In this document: positions 10,648 to 24,884 of the stretch, one piece after another
Numbering within the stretch: position 1 is the first letter of the stretch
Layout of the letters: each line of letters opens with the position of its first letter
NCBI GenBank assembly: GCA_027186245.1
Contig: CP114482.1
Span: 1,121,001-1,185,000 of the forward strand
Direction of reading: 5' to 3'
DNA length: 64,000 nt
Source of the DNA: Coriaria nepalensis
Taxonomy: Eukaryota; Streptophyta; Magnoliopsida; Cucurbitales; Coriariaceae
The notes under the pieces: generated by a model
What the model was told of the DNA's origin: nothing
Seen by the model: the letters and a program-made list of their open reading frames with translations, nothing else
The model's database searches: none
Position numbers and translations under genes: made by a program

Positions 10648-13033
10648 ACGCACAAAACACAAGGCATGGCAAGTAGGCCATTGAACTGAGAAGGTAATGG
10701 AAAAGAGGAGACACCGGAGCTAATGGAAGCCTGCCTTAGGCCCTCCTTAGGGAACAACCCTTCTAGGGTTTTGCATTCATTCATTCATTATTCCTCTTAT
10801 TTTCTCTCATTAATTAATTATTTAATCCCACCTTTAATGTTTTATATTTATTTAATTACTCCTCCTACCTCCTTCAACACTATTATTGATTACTGCAAAC
10901 GTAACACACCCTTTTAAAATATATATATATATATATAGTTTTAATCTCTATCACTCATGATTTGAATCGATAAGTTGACATGCTCACAAATCCTAAAAAG
11001 GGATTAAACAGATTCCATCATGCCTTAAAACCCATTAATTCTTTTTTTTTTTTTTTTGGGTTTATCTTCATTAGATCCTAGAACTTTTATTAGTGTTCGG
11101 GTTTTTTTTTTTATGTTCAAATTAGTTTGAAAGAATTTTAGTGATTCAAACTTATAATTTTTATTTTAAGAGTAATATTATCGAGTTTATTTATGTAATA
11201 TTCATTTACAAATTAATTTATATATATTATGAATTTATGATAAATTTTACTATAAAAAAAAAAAATATATATATATATATATATCTTAAGTATATAAATT
11301 TGGTAGAATGTTTTTTTTAGTTGGGAGTATGCATGCAAATTAGTTATTATTACAAGGCATAGTACCATACTATTAACCAGAAAGTTTAATATTGACCCAA
11401 AAAATAAATGAAAAGATTAAATTTATTTTATTATAAGATTTATGTTATAATATATAAACTGCAAGGATTAGTCTTTTGAGGAGTAATATGATTACGAAGG
11501 AAGTGGGACAAAGAGACAGCCCTATTCCACTTACGACTGAGATTTCTTCAGGCTTGCTTGCCTACGAGGACCGTCTTGGCCTTATTTTCAGGAAATCAAA
11601 ACAAAATATCCCCTCTTTTTCCTCTACTTATGTTTTGTAGTCAACTATAAGCTCTTGTTTCATTGTCTTTTCTTAATCACGTGTTCTTTTCAAATGCATT
11701 CTTGCTATCATGCATGCACATATGAAGGGATTCCCAGGCTTGCATTCTTGTGATCATTGACTATAAAAAGAATTCATTGCTAGCTAATATACTTGTGCTC
11801 TTCCTTTTGGTTTTCATGGGTCAAGATAGATGTGAGCAGGTCGTTCTAAAAACTGATTGAGACTGCTCACTCTTTTTATTCATATACTCATGTACTGTTT
11901 TCATTTTGTCATATATTTATTTAGTCGAATAATTGAAATTTTATAGATCTATTAGTATAATTATCGGGTGTAAAAAACTTTATCGTCTAAATATAAAAAT
12001 TTTGCGTTATTCGATTCAAAATGTTGTGTTGTTGGAAATTTGAAATTTAGAAAGTGTTGACTTGTACTATTGTTGAATATCTCATTTGGATGATATTGAG
12101 TTGATGTTTTTATGAGTTATGAATTTATGATATATTTATAAGTTGTTTTGAACTTTTTTATTATGATATTAAGATAAAATGACATAGAATAAATATTAAC
12201 CTTGATCATTTATCAATATAACCCTACCTATTACTATATTATTTATGCAATTAAAAAAATATTTTTTTTTTATAAAAATTAATTAAAAATCGCACACCAC
12301 ACTTCAACTGCGCTGAAATTTACCGGCGTAGTGCGGTCGGTATAGTGTTCAAAATATAAAAATACGGTGCAATTTCAAACTCTTGTACCGCAAAATTTCA
12401 GTACGATGTAGGGGAAGCAAAATACGTTATATACAAGTTTGTGTGAGCTAAAAGTATAGTTTTTAGCAAAAAATTTAAAGATTCATTTGTAAAATTTAAT
12501 AGTTTTAAATTTAAATTTTAATTTTAACAAAATTGAGGGTGAATAATGATCCTCGACTCTGCCTCCCCCGTCCAACATCAAGCCCCGGGAGCTATATGTG
12601 AAAGTTACATTTTTTACTGCAAACTGATAACTAAACTCAAAAAATATAATGTGTAATATCAAACTTCATATAAATCTCACTACATCATTGAACCATAACC
12701 ACTCAAACATATATTCAAGCTGTAGTTGGGTTGACTGATTAGACTGATGTTTATAAAGAGTGTAAATGCATTGTCAGCTTCCTCTAGATGCATTAGAAGT
12801 TTTTTGGTTTCATTTAGAATCCTTTTCTTCATCTCCTTTGCTTTTCTTACCGGCAATAAATTACCTGTCATTATACAAAGAGGTAGTAAAAAAGGAACAT
12901 GCTTTCTCAATGGGGAAGGTAAAATTTCTGTGTTGATACAAGAAACTGAAATGAGTAACCAAAATTTGGCTCCCTTAGAGAATAGGGAGAGAGAAGGAGA
13001 GCTCTTTAGCAGCATTTTGCTTGAAACAGCTTC
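8536..13033. other. MIR171 upstream region and long AT-rich spacer
   Basis: No protein gene is supported. From 8536 to about 9600 lies the probable MIR171 primary transcript and promoter, with CATGCATG-type motifs near 9590. From 9600 to 12600 the sequence is AT-rich, with TA microsatellites at about 10619-10640, 10918-10937 and 11264-11284. 12600-13033 is the likely 3' UTR of the transporter gene. Confidence 0.45.
9503..9510 (-). promoter_or_regulatory. Candidate TATA box upstream of MIR171
   Basis: TATATAAT on the minus strand, with transcription predicted to start about 30 bases on, near 9475. A transcript from here would run about 1 kb before the hairpin. It could be spliced at about 9243 (tgtttacag acceptor). 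A second TATA-like string lies nearer the hairpin (8655-8662), so the true MIR171 start is open. Confidence 0.35.
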
Positions 13034-16000
13034 TTACTTTCCGTGGAGCTTACAGTATGCATACAAACATGATCCGAGAAAGCCGAGCGACTGACCGAGA
13101 ACATTGAACTGGAAGACAAACATAACACACAGATTAACAAGAAAGTTTAAGGATTAGAATAGATTAGAAGAGAGTTTAGTAATGCACCAGATCATATGGA
13201 AGCCCGCCGAATAGAAACCAGCCAAGTGCAATACTGAAAAGATCCTAATTGAATAGCAGAATTGGAAGTAAGAAAAAACAATGGGTTAAGACTTAAGACT
13301 GATTTATGCCGAATTTGATTGACCATATAATTAAGAAAGGAGGAAAACAAAGGCAAGGAACCCATAATTCGCAAATATAGTACCCCACTGAAAAATTCAG
13401 AGGGGAAAATTCTAATCTGCTCAGACCCGAAAACAACATAAGAAACTGATTGTGGCCAACCACGAAGAGCTTGGAGAATTGAAAGGTGCATGAATTGAAA
13501 GGCAAATAATACAGGGATGGAGCGCGTATTCACCTTCAAATTACCACAAACCGTGTGTGTGAGCGCTGAGTTGAGAGTTGTATTCAGAAACACAAAGTAA
13601 TTTATCAAAAAAGCCAGGATACATGAAAGTAGCATCACAGCCTGAAAAACAAGTTTACCAGATGATATGCAATCCAATATTGTTAGAACTCTATTGCAGA
13701 ACAACTGATTCACTACAGTACCTGAAAGTCTAAGGAGAATAGATACGGGAAATTTATCGTCCTTTCTAGGTCCCCCCTGAATGACGCCCAGACGAGCAAG
13801 ATAGGTCCGCATATTATTCCTATGATAATCAGGAAAGAACATCTTTACAGCTGAGCTCAGAGGAGTCAATTTTTACATTGTAAAGATTGTTATTTGTATA
13901 TAGGATGGTGAACTCACCATTGCACCACATAAGGCCAAACGTGTTGAGGCCACTAAATTTTCCTGAAAATAATTTTAAAACATACACAATTAGCCATAAA
14001 ACCCATAACAGTACTGTCATGCTTATAAGCGAGATGAAAGAAGTACGAAATTACTACCGATACGAGCAATTGAAGCAAGGTATATTGCTGTACATATATT
14101 TGCAATGAAAACCACGGCATAGGCATAGGGGTCAAATGACAAGTCTCGAGCTCCAGCAACAAATGCACCGAGTATAATTATCCCCACACTGAGGAAATCC
14201 TTGGATTTTTATAGTAAAAGAGGAGTTAGCAAATGAAAACTCTTTCACAATTCTATCAGGCATGCAAATTCAAGGAAATGAAGATATAATTCATCTATGG
14301 CCACCTCGTTCTGGCTTGTGATAAACCCCCAGTAAGGTACACTTATACTATGAAGGGTAGAAAGGGAAATTAAATATTATCTATATAGGTTGTTGGGTTT
14401 GGTTAGCTTAGTGATGGTGTGTTTTGTCGGTCATCAGGGGGTAGTTTTGCAGGGTTGCTGCTGTACATAGCAGGGTGGGGTGTAATTTTTGGGAGGGAGT
14501 AGTTTTTGGGAGTAACAATTGTGATTAGGAGAGGACTGATTCTCTCAAAAAACCAGTATAGTTGTAACTCAACCCTCTATTATCAATATACAGTGTTTCC
14601 TTCAATAAGCTTTTAGTAGTGTAACTCATATTTTGAGATACATACAGAGGGTCTTAACAGCTTGTAGCATTGGTACTGTTAAGCACATTAAGAGGTAGAA
14701 ACTAGATTTTTCTGATTATACGGGGTTTCGTTTCAATTAACTCTAATAACATTAGTGTGTAGAATAGAAGATTGCATCTCATGTTTGCTTACCTGCCAAC
14801 AACAGAAAGTGAATGCTTCTGCCCAGTCAAAAAGTACTCCACAACCATGGTGACCGCCACAGTAGTCCGTCTCAGAGTTGTGTACATGGGAACATTTATT
14901 CCACGCACCGATTCCATTGTGACCAACTTACATCAGAACAGAGGTAGAGATCCAGCAGTTTTTTAGGAGAATATAGTTTGTTTCGAGTAAGCGAAATGTG
15001 TAACGGTATCTGATCATATACGTACCATGTAAAGCAAATATGACATGGCAAGCGGAAGGGTTTTGAGTAGTGTCTTTAGAGGTACAACGAATGCCGGGTT
15101 AGCTCTAAAAGTTTGAGGTTCCGCCACGGTGAAAGTAATGATCTTCCAGTGTCTCATTACATAGAGAAATGAACAGGAGCAAAGTATCTACAGAGAGGAT
15201 AGAGATTGAAGTACCATAACACACAGATATATAGGCCAGTTTGTGAAACGAAACCGGAAAAACGAGATACCTGAAACAGAGTAATGATATTTGCAGAGGG
15301 AAAACTGTAAGAAGAAAGAGCTGCTTTGTTGAACATTAGCAAGAGAACTGCAGAAAGAATAAATGATAAAACATGTTCACAGTGGTTATAGGAGAGCACG
15401 GTTGACAATTTGACACAGAAAAGTCAACTATGGATAAACCAAATGATGTTTTATAAAGAACCCAATGATTTTTTTTTTCTCTTATTCTTTTAACCACATC
15501 GAAAAGATCCATCACATCTCCAGCAGACACTACCAAACTGTGTTAGAGTGAAAGTAGGTTGACAGAAAAGGTGCAGAAAGAAGAGAAATTCTTGCATAGC
15601 ATGAGTTGATTCATGCATTCGTGCCACGTATACCATACCCGATTATGACAAATGACACGATATCATTTATTAGATTACAAGAATAGTGCACGAATCACAA
15701 TCATCAAAAAATTCTCCAAAAGAGGGGAAAAAATAAATAAAAAAGAAGACTATGATGAATAAACAAATAGAAAAAGATTAAGCCTTTAGCCTTTTCAAAA
15801 TGGTGGGGCATCCTCCACCACTTCTCTGTACTCAAACTCTAGTCACCATTCCAACATAATAAGCTTATCTTAGTGACTCCCATTATATGCTTACTCTAAT
15901 TATTTATTATTTTCTTTATCCATTTACCCCTTTTAGCATCCAAAAGACATCGATCACAAAAATAATAAAAATAAAAATCAATCAATCTTCATGATCATAT

Positions 16001-16355
16001 TCTACTCTAAAACATGCGTCGAGCATTCTCCAGATATCAGAACCGGACCTGAATGAATCGGCTCATCAAGTAAAATGAAGATACTATGATATACCGATCA
16101 AAACGAAGTAGAGAAGCAAGCTGATGAAGCATCATGATTAACGAAAAACTACTGAAAAGCAGAGGAAGAAGAAACGACGTCGATGTGATGAGGAAAAAAA
16201 AAAAAAAGCGAGAAACAAGAACCTGCCGAAGTCATGTAAGAAATGGCAGCGTAAGCTCCTTTCTTCGTCATCGTCGTGCCTTTCCGTTCGCTATCCTTTT
16301 CCGACAAGGAGTTAGAGAGTACTACTGGCAACGTTTCGCTCTTCTCGGACGCCAT
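13034..16355 (-). CDS. UGNT1: Nucleotide-sugar transporter, UGNT1 type (UDP-GlcNAc)
   Basis: Ten exons on the minus strand: 16223-16355, 15271-15347, 15026-15187, 14793-14926, 14058-14188, 13918-13962, 13722-13819, 13534-13641, 13188-13244, 13034-13108; 339 aa. It is a drug/metabolite-superfamily (SLC35D-like) membrane protein with about ten hydrophobic helices and no signal peptide. Family blocks in order: MTKKGAYAAISYMTSA, FNKAALSSYSFPSANIITLF, RGINVPMYTTLRRTTVAVTM, GAFVAGARDLSFDPYAYAVV, SGLNTFGLMWCNG, FLNTTLNSALTHTVCGNLK, FLFGGLPYDL, and a C-terminus ending in a dilysine-like KLHGK. Arabidopsis UGNT1 imports UDP-GlcNAc into the ER/Golgi for N-glycan and sphingolipid glycosylation; the substrate here is inferred from that. 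It is expected to be constitutive; GA repeats flank the start. Confidence 0.9.
14391..14680 (+). repeat. Possible degenerate solo LTR in a UGNT1 intron
   Basis: Within the 600-bp intron 4 lies a segment starting TGTTGGGTTTGGTTAGC, with a region reading tctattatcaatatacagtg (LTR-like polyadenylation zone) and ending near ttgtagcattggta, which resembles an LTR end followed by the first bases of a tRNA-Met primer site. No target-site duplication or second LTR was confirmed, so this is tentative. Confidence 0.3.
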
Positions 16356-17921
16356 GGCTAAACCTTGCACCTTCTCTGCTCTCTCTCTTTCTCTCTCAAG
16401 AATTCGGTCTAAGTGCTAGAGAGAGTGTGTGAGAGAGAGGGAGAGTGAGTATTTGAGTCATTGAGGGCAGAGTACCAGAGTCGGATATTTGGCCGTACTG
16501 ATACACGTGGCGGAAATTCGTTTGCTGGGGCCCCAAGGAAAAGTGGGTCCCAGTCCAGTTACCTTTTTGGACGTTTGTGAAGTTACTCTTACAACCAATA
16601 TGTGACGTGGCTCTATTAAATTGTAGCCACGAAAGGAAATGATTTCTGGCTTTCCCTTTTTTATGTCTTGGATTTTATCCATATTAGAACAAACAACAAA
16701 AACACAAAAATTTATGGACGTTTCTGCATTAAATTTGAATGAGAATTCATTGAATTTGTAATAATACTAATTTTATGGCTTAAGATTTTTAGTTTAAACG
16801 TGTCTTTAATAATTACATTTAAGGTCCAATTTCATATGAATTAGTTAGGGACGGAAATGGAGGTTTAATTTTTTTTTAAAATAATTTATTTAATTAATTT
16901 AAAATAATTAAATATTAAATAAAAAAATTATTATTAATTAAAATGATAAAAAAAAATTATTTTATTATTATTTAATTAAAAATTATTTTATTATTATTAT
17001 TATTTAATTAAACATTTTAGATATTTTTAAGACTAAATAATTTTAAATAAAATGGAAGTTGATAAAATGAAAAATCAACTGATATATATTCTTACATGTA
17101 TTAAAATAAAATTTTAATAAATTAATAATTTTATTTAAATAATTCGATAAATTATTATTTAATCATAATTTAATATTTATTAAATAAATAAATTTATTTA
17201 ATGATAATATTATTAATTTATTAAAATTTTACTTTAATTAAAAATACACTTAACCTAAACCTTAAATTGGATTAAAAAAGTTAAAAAAAAACAAATAATG
17301 ATAAAATCCCCCTAAAAAAAAAAAAAGGGGGCAAAAACAAATAATAGATAGGATAACTTTTTTTCAGGGACTAACCCACTTAAGCTGATTTGGGTGTTCA
17401 CATGTTAAATGAATCAGATAGCATAGTTTTAATGGTAGGATTAGAAATTTCATTCCTACTCAAAATATTTCTATTTCATACATTCGCTGCTTATAAAATA
17501 TTTCTATTAATTAATTAATTAATTAATAATTAATTAATTAAAATTTTATTTTATTAGAAATAAATTAATGAATTATTTTTTCATTAAAATGTGAATTAAA
17601 ATAATTCCCAACTTGATTATTGTAGAATCAAATCAAACAGCCGAATACTTCTTCAAGCCGACATGTCGGCCTACTACAAGAATTTGCAACAACTGTTCTC
17701 TTCTTTCCAATTTCCGTTTCATATAGCATCCTTTGATCAACGCAGATGAACGGTCGGATAGCAGTTGCTTTTTACACAGGGTCCCACTGATTGAAGCTCC
17801 TTACTGGGCCCCACACGCCCCACCCCCAAAACCAAATTATCCATTTCTACTCCGTTAACCGCATCTCCTTTTGATTCTTAGCCTCGAAGGCAACAGGGAA
17901 AAGAAAAACAGGAAAAGCCGA
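16356..17921. other. Divergent spacer between UGNT1 and TBC genes
   Basis: Next to UGNT1 is GA/CT-rich leader sequence (16375-16450) and a G-box-like acACGTGGC at about 16502-16510. The middle (16700-17600) is very AT-rich with TTAA/TAAT repeats, for instance around 17508-17542. The last 200 bases are the likely TBC promoter and leader. Confidence 0.4.
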
Positions 17922-20900
17922 ATGAATGATATAAAACCAGATCTCTCTCATTTTCCTCTTCCCACTCCGGAAAAGAAAGCCATGCAAGAAACCGAGCTTC
18001 ACGATCTCTCTGACGACGCTGATTACGCTGCGTCGCAGAATCAGGTGAGATCGATTTGGCGTGTGATTTTAGGGTGGGATGTGCTGATGAATGTTCGTTT
18101 GCCCTGTATTGGTTTGGTTAGCTTTTCTGTTATTTTTCGGTTCGATTTAGGGCTTTTTGCTGTTTCGCTTGTTTGCTTAGGGTTCTGCTAGCTTGATGCG
18201 CAGCGACAGTGGTCGGCAAAGCTCGTCCAGCGAGACTGATGGTGCTGAGATCGTTTACTTGAAAGATAATGTGACGATTCATCCCACTCAGTTTGCATCC
18301 GAAAGGATTAGTGGAAGATTGAAGTTGGTCAAACAAGCCTCTTCTTTGTTCTTGGCAAGTATCTTCTGATTTCTGTAAGAATGGAGTGTATTCTATTGGT
18401 AGGTTTATATGTTATTATTAATTGATTTGGGAAATTTTGGTCGTGTTTAATGGTAGACATGGATTCCGTACAAAGGACAAAGCTCAAATCCAAAGCTATC
18501 TGAGAAAGGTTTATATATTCTTAACTCTGGAAATTGTTATTTCAATGACCTGGTGATATTTCTTCTCGATCAAGTATTGAATTGATTGGTGTCTTCTGTA
18601 GATAGGAATCTTTACACCATCAGGGCGGTACCATTTACTGAGGTGCGGTCTATTCGTAGGCATACTCCGGCACTTGGTTGGCAGTACATTATTGTCGTCT
18701 TGTCATCAGGTGAGGAATGCTCTTAATTCCAATGTGTGTTTAAGAAATATTTGTTTCATACATGAAATTCATGTTTTGAAAACCAACTAATTGATTTTTG
18801 TGCTTTGAGTATTTGTTATTGGTCAATGGATGTGGTTTTAATTGATTATGATTTGTTATTGTAGCAAGAAGTAGATTAGCAAGAAGTGGATCGTATGACT
18901 AGTAATTTGTCTATAAGACATGAAAAAACACTGTCATAATGATTCTACCTATGATTCGGTTCAGACCCTTAGCTGTCTGCATTGATGAATATGCTGGAAT
19001 ACTGTCACAGATACCTATCTGAATTGGAATGATATGTACAATAGGGCATTTGGTACTCCTGTATCATTGGTCAATTTGGAATAGTACGCTCCATATTCTG
19101 TATACTTATTAAGAACAACTGACCTTGATGTGTATGCAGTACCATTTTTTTCTGTCATTGTTATTCATGCTGCTATTTTGTCTTATCCACCACTGTTTAT
19201 TTAGTTAACTTTTGAAGTAGCTCTGTCAATCATTTCGTTCCATTTGTGCTAGATTGATTTATCTCCTTTTAGCACATTTAGAATTCAAATATATGGTATA
19301 AGTGCTGATTTCAGCTCCTAGTTATCTCTATTTCCCCGTCTTTCTTGATTTTTGATTTTCAATCACCCGGTTCTGTCATCATAATTGAATGTGCTATGGT
19401 TGGGGTATTTTCCAGGACTTGCATTTCCACCTCTTTACTTCTATAATGGAGGAGTTCGAGAGTTCCTAACTACTATAAAGCAACATGTGATTCTTGTGAG
19501 GTTAGTTAGAATCGTGAGACATTTTTTCCTTCCTTTTTTAGTTAATAATTTGTTTCTACTTGTCAGTTTCGTACTCTCACATTCTGCATCTGTCCTAAGA
19601 ATATAATGTTGGAAAAAGTAGGTATGGTAGAAATTCTAAGCAATCATATGAAATGGACAGGGAAAACCACTTTACAAGGGACAAACAAGAAAATAAAAGA
19701 AATTTTTTATCTGATGTTTATTTGGAATCATGAAGTTTTGTTGGTAATGGCCTTCTTTGAACATATTAGTTGTCATAGTTGTTTGGTAATCCTGCATCTT
19801 TTTTGTTAATTCCATGTAATTTACTTTTAAATGCCATTTGGACTCTCTTGGTATTATAAATACAGTATATTACCTAGTGTCTTCCAAGTTTCTAATTATA
19901 CATGCATATGCAGGTCTTCAGAAGATGCAAATGTGCTCCTTGTTAATGATTTTCTGAATCCTCTACAGGTAAAAATTCTCCCATTCACCTTTGTCCATTT
20001 TATAAAACCATAGCTTCTGAATCGCCCAGCATGCTCCATGTACTAGATTTAATTGACAGAATAGGTCAAAACCAATCATTTCTTTGTTCTGTATTTTTAT
20101 CGTTGGCCGTCGACCTGTTATTTTACGGAAATGCAATGTTTTGCTTACATTTCTTTGAACAGAAAACTTTATCATCTTTGGAGCTGCCACTGGCTGTAAC
20201 TGTAGCAAGTGTGGAATCTTCATCCATTCAAGTTGATGAGTCTCCGTTGGAAGCAGACCGGGAGAAGATAAATGGTGCTATTCATGACGAAAGCTCCAGA
20301 AATTCTACACACTATGGGAGACAAAGGGAAAAGGTTAATGATCCTGCACGAGATATTTCAATTCAAGTATTGGAAAAATTCTCTCTTGTGACCAGATTTG
20401 CACGGGAAACAACTTCACAACTATTCCGTGATAGTCATCATAATAATGGATTTAGTGCCATAGACAGAAATCATAGTTACTCTCCTCCTGATTCCCCACA
20501 GAAGACAACCAAAGTTGCAGAAAGAGTTAACAGCGAATCCCCTGTAGCCGAAGATCCTTTGAAGGTACCTATCGTCACCTTTGGAATTTCTCATAATCCT
20601 TATGTACATACAGATGTTTATGGCACTTTTAGAGCCATAAAATTTGGAGAGCTGAATTACTTTTCTTTCTGGGAAATCTGTCATCAAATGTCAATAGATC
20701 CAAGTTTGGAAAAGAAAAATCTCATTATTATTGGCATATTTTGAATATTTTGAATAAGCTTCCTTACTTTTTTGATTGTCATAAATCAACGCCATCATCT
20801 TCTTATTGGACTCGACTGCATTGATATGGTCTACAATTGTATTGCATTGATTTGACTTTCTACATGAGTCTCTCTCTCTCTCTCTCTCGCTCGCTCTCCT

Positions 20901-23900
20901 CTTTTTTTTTGGGGCGCCGTAATACATTACAGTATTTCACCTTGGTGGTAAGGTGTGGATAGTGGCACATATATGATGAATCTTTTACTTTCTCCTGTTT
21001 TCATAGTTATGAAACCCATCAATCTAATCAACTGGTTTGACCTATCGCTCATTAAAATAGTCTTCATACGAGCAGAAAGTGATTGGAAATTAAGTTAATG
21101 ATATTTGATCTGGGTTAAGAAGATTCTTATACAAACCTCCAAATATGGTTTTTGTTGCCTTGAACGAAAGTATGTGCATGGAAGTCGGCAAAAGGCAGCA
21201 ATAAGAGAGCGACAAATCCCTTAACCTAGCTTAACAAATATAGGATTTAGAACATTCTTGGAACTTATGTTGAATAGGTTTGAGTTCTACATTACTCTTC
21301 CCTCATCACTTTGACTTTCAAAAAATTATTTCAAGTGTCAATGTGTTTTGGCAGAGATTTATTGTCAAGGTTTTTTGTTGACATCTTGCGTACGTTGCAT
21401 TACACTGTTGGAAACTGTTAACTTTTTCTACCCAGAACCCTTTGATACAGACCTTTCCATGTTAAACAGAAATATTCACATCAGATATGCGATAAGGATG
21501 AAGATGCTGCAACCAGTGTGGGACCTTTTGAGCTAATCAATTATAAGGAGGTATATAGAGGAGTCTCGTCTCTAACATTAGTTTTTGGGTTTTCTCTTGC
21601 CCTCTTGACTTTATACCTCCACTATACCGTGCATCTAATTCTGTAACCAATGATTTTTCTTTTTTGGGTCCTTTGTTATCTTTTTTTTCCCCTAAAAATA
21701 CTTGAGGGATTTTCTGTGTTTTTTTTTTTTTAATTGGGTTTTGTTTTCTTTAATGGCATTGTTACACATGTTGGTTTTCTTTATTTTACTACCATCTCTG
21801 CATGACCTGTATTGACCATCTAGTATGAGTATACCTTGCATATTGACAGTTCAGTTGGCTGCTTTCCTGTTTGTAGTTACTCCCTAGATAGGTGCTGAAC
21901 ATGTGTATCTGTAGTGCCCTGGGTACTACAAGTGATAGAAGTGAAAGTGAACTAATTACCAACTATTTTCATCAGATGGCTTTCCTTGGATCTGTATTGA
22001 AATAAACAGTTTCTTCCATTTTCTTGCTTTTAGCTCGATGATGATTTTTTCCCCCTCTTTGGCAGTTCGATAAACTATCACTAGTGTGGGGAAATCCACG
22101 ACAACCACCTTTGGGACCTCAAGAGGTAAGCAGTGTGGTATTTTGATGATGAGTTATACAAGAAACACTCAATCCTTCTGTCACACTTGAAATTATTGTT
22201 AATACCATGCAGAATCATGCATATGAATGTCATTATATTCTTTACTTTATGTTTCAATTGTTATTGGTAGTGGCTCTCTTTCTTGGATAATGAAGGAAGA
22301 GTTGTGGATTCAACAGTCTTAAGAAAGAGAATATTTTACGGAGGAGTGGAGCATAGTCTACGGAGAGAGGTATGCCCTTTCTATCTGGTGAGGAACTCCA
22401 TGCTGAATAAGTTTATTCTTGTTTGAATATGTGGATCACTATCTAACCTTTTATTTCAATAGGTTTGGGCTTTTTTGTTGGGATATCATGCATATGACTC
22501 AACATATGCTGAGAGGGAATATTTTAAGTCAATTAAAAAGTCAGAGTATGAGACCATAAAGAACCAGTGGCAGGTTTGCAGCAAATCTTAGGATCATTTC
22601 GTGATAAGATGTTTGGACTATATATGAAGTGACTTTTTCATTTATTTTAGTTTTTCAAGAATCTCCTACACCAGCTGTGCAAACATGTTTTACTTCATCT
22701 ATATTGAGGAAATTTGTGAAATTAGCTCTGTTTAATTGAAGAACTAACCTTTTTATTTGGATAAGTTTTACTGTTTTATATCCGACTCCTCATATATGTT
22801 CCTATATCTGCAGAGTATCTCCCCAGAACAAGCAAAAAGATTTACGAAGTTTAGGGAGAGGAAAGGCCTTATTGACAAAGATGTGGTATGGTATTCTATC
22901 ATGGTCATTTCTTGAGTTCAAATTTAACTCATTTAGTAGACTTGAGATCAAGTTTTGGAGCCCTGATTTGTGTTCTCATTTGTCTTTTTAAGGTTAGGAC
23001 TGATAGATCTATCTCTTTCTATGATGGGGACGACAATGCAAATGTGAATCTTCTGCATGATATTCTTTTGACTTACTCGTTTTACAACTTTGATCTGGGA
23101 TACTGTCAGGTAAATTAGTCACTCACAGATTCATCTGCCATCATAGGGTTGGTCATTACATTCAATAGGTAGCTGTACTATTTTTATGGTTAAGACTGTT
23201 ACGTTGTTAAGTGTTGTGGAAGCCTTCCGAGAATCTGGATGTTGGAGGAACTGAAATATTTTACTGCATAACACAATTAACTCAAATTTCTTGCTATGCT
23301 AGAAGATATGTTATCATCTACAAGAAGATGATTTTAGAATGAAAAAAAAAAAAAAAGTCTGAATATCACTCAAATTGTTTTGAACTGTACGTCACCCAAA
23401 AGCAAAGCTAATTTAGTTCATGTACTTATGCTATGCAATGAGTAGGACCATATGTAGTGCATTTTCGGCAAACTAAAAGAGCTGAATGTTTAACCAACAT
23501 ATATGTAGAATCATGTTTACAGCAATTCAAATCATGTTGATGTGTTCCTTTGCAGGGTATGAGTGATCTTCTCTCCCCAATATTGTTCATAATGGGAGAT
23601 GAGTCCGAGGCATTTTGGTGTTTTGTTGCTTTAATGGAACGCCTTGGACCAAACTTTAATCGGGACCAGAATGGAATGCACTGTCAACTCTTTGCTATTT
23701 CTAAGGTCTCTCCTCTCTCTCTCTATTAAATATTAGTGGAGTATATCATTAGTCTAGTTGATGCCTCTTAGAATTAAATGGCCGCATGGGCTCTACATGT
23801 TTTGGATTTTGTGTCTAAGCAATTTAAATTACAAAAAAGGCAGATTAAAATGCTGAGTTTTCAGTCGTAACAAATTCTTTCTATCATGTGCCAGTTGGTG

Positions 23901-24442
23901 GAGTTATTAGACAGTCCATTGCACAACTACTTCAAGCAGCATGATTGCTTGAATTACTTCTTCTGCTTTCGCTGGGTTCTCATACAGTTCAAAAGGTGAA
24001 GCTATAATAAGACTCCATTTGTTACTATAAGTGAGAATTTAAAAATATGATTTTACCACCATGAACTTCGGAAAGATAGGATTTCACCCCCTTCAAACTT
24101 TGTTTTTTGGGCAGGGAGTTTGAATATGAGAAAACCATGCTTCTGTGGGAGGTCTTATGGACCCACTACTTATCCGAGCACTTGCATTTATACGTCTGTG
24201 TCGCAATCTTGAAACGGTACCGTAACAAGATAATGGGAGAGCAAATGGACTTTGACACGCTCCTGAAGTTTATTAATGAGCTAAGTGGGCAGATCAATCT
24301 GGACTCCACCCTGAGAGAAGCCGAGGCTCTTTGCAAATGTGCCGGTGAGAATGGTGCAGCTTCTATCCCACCTGGAACTCCCCCCTCCCTGCCCCTTGAA
24401 GATGGTTCTTTGTATTCTCAACTAGATGATGAAGTCTTGTAG
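17922..24442 (+). CDS. TBC-domain Rab GTPase-activating protein (TBC1D15/GYP7-like)
   Basis: Sixteen exons: 17922-18044, 18181-18354, 18457-18508, 18602-18709, 19416-19500, 19914-19968, 20163-20564, 21485-21550, 22066-22125, 22271-22369, 22463-22573, 22814-22885, 22993-23109, 23556-23705, 23895-23995, 24115-24442; 700 aa. The N-terminal part (GRLKLVKQASSLFLTWIPYK, VRSIRRHTPALGWQYIIVVL) is the Rab-binding/PH-like region of this subfamily. The TBC domain follows from about 365. Both catalytic fingers are present: the Arg finger IDKDVVR (I465, D468, R471) and the Gln finger YCQ (506-508). It should speed GTP hydrolysis by a Rab in membrane traffic; which Rab is unknown. The closest remembered Arabidopsis gene is At5g52580. 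Intron 2 begins with GC (18355-18356), not GT. Copies of intron 8 and exon 9 lie downstream. Confidence 0.93.
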
Positions 24443-24884
24443 ATATTTCCTTTTGTATTCTTGTTTCTAGTTATTTGTTTCCATTCCGGAATATGGATAT
24501 TATTCATTGACCAGAGAAAAATACATTTTTACTGGTTTGGTCTTTGAAAAATAGGCTTGTATTTTGTAAAGAAGTTGAATAAGTAAAAGCATAATGAAAT
24601 CCGTTTTATGATATATTACTAATTGCAGTGTTACTAAATAATTGCCCGGGTAATCAGCCAACCCGCCCAAAATGATCGCCACCAAAACGACCGTTCAAGC
24701 CGTGTACAGCCGTGATCGTTCTCATATAATTCCCAATATCAACCATTCCAATTGACAAAGTCTTCTTTGCTTTGCTTTGCTTTCCATCACAAGCCCGAAT
24801 TCATTGCTCCAAATGTACCGACGGCTAATATCTGCAAATACGAAGAAATGATATTGTTAAAACTCTCTTATACTGACAATATTA

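Noticed and set aside
10700..10760. GC-richer segment with repeated ccttagg, considered as a second microRNA or small RNA
   Set aside because: No known microRNA sequence and no extended foldback could be drawn.
12680..13094. Two overlapping ORFs of about 110 codons downstream of UGNT1
   Set aside because: They lie in the transporter's 3' UTR and last exon on opposite strands; neither has a recognisable domain.
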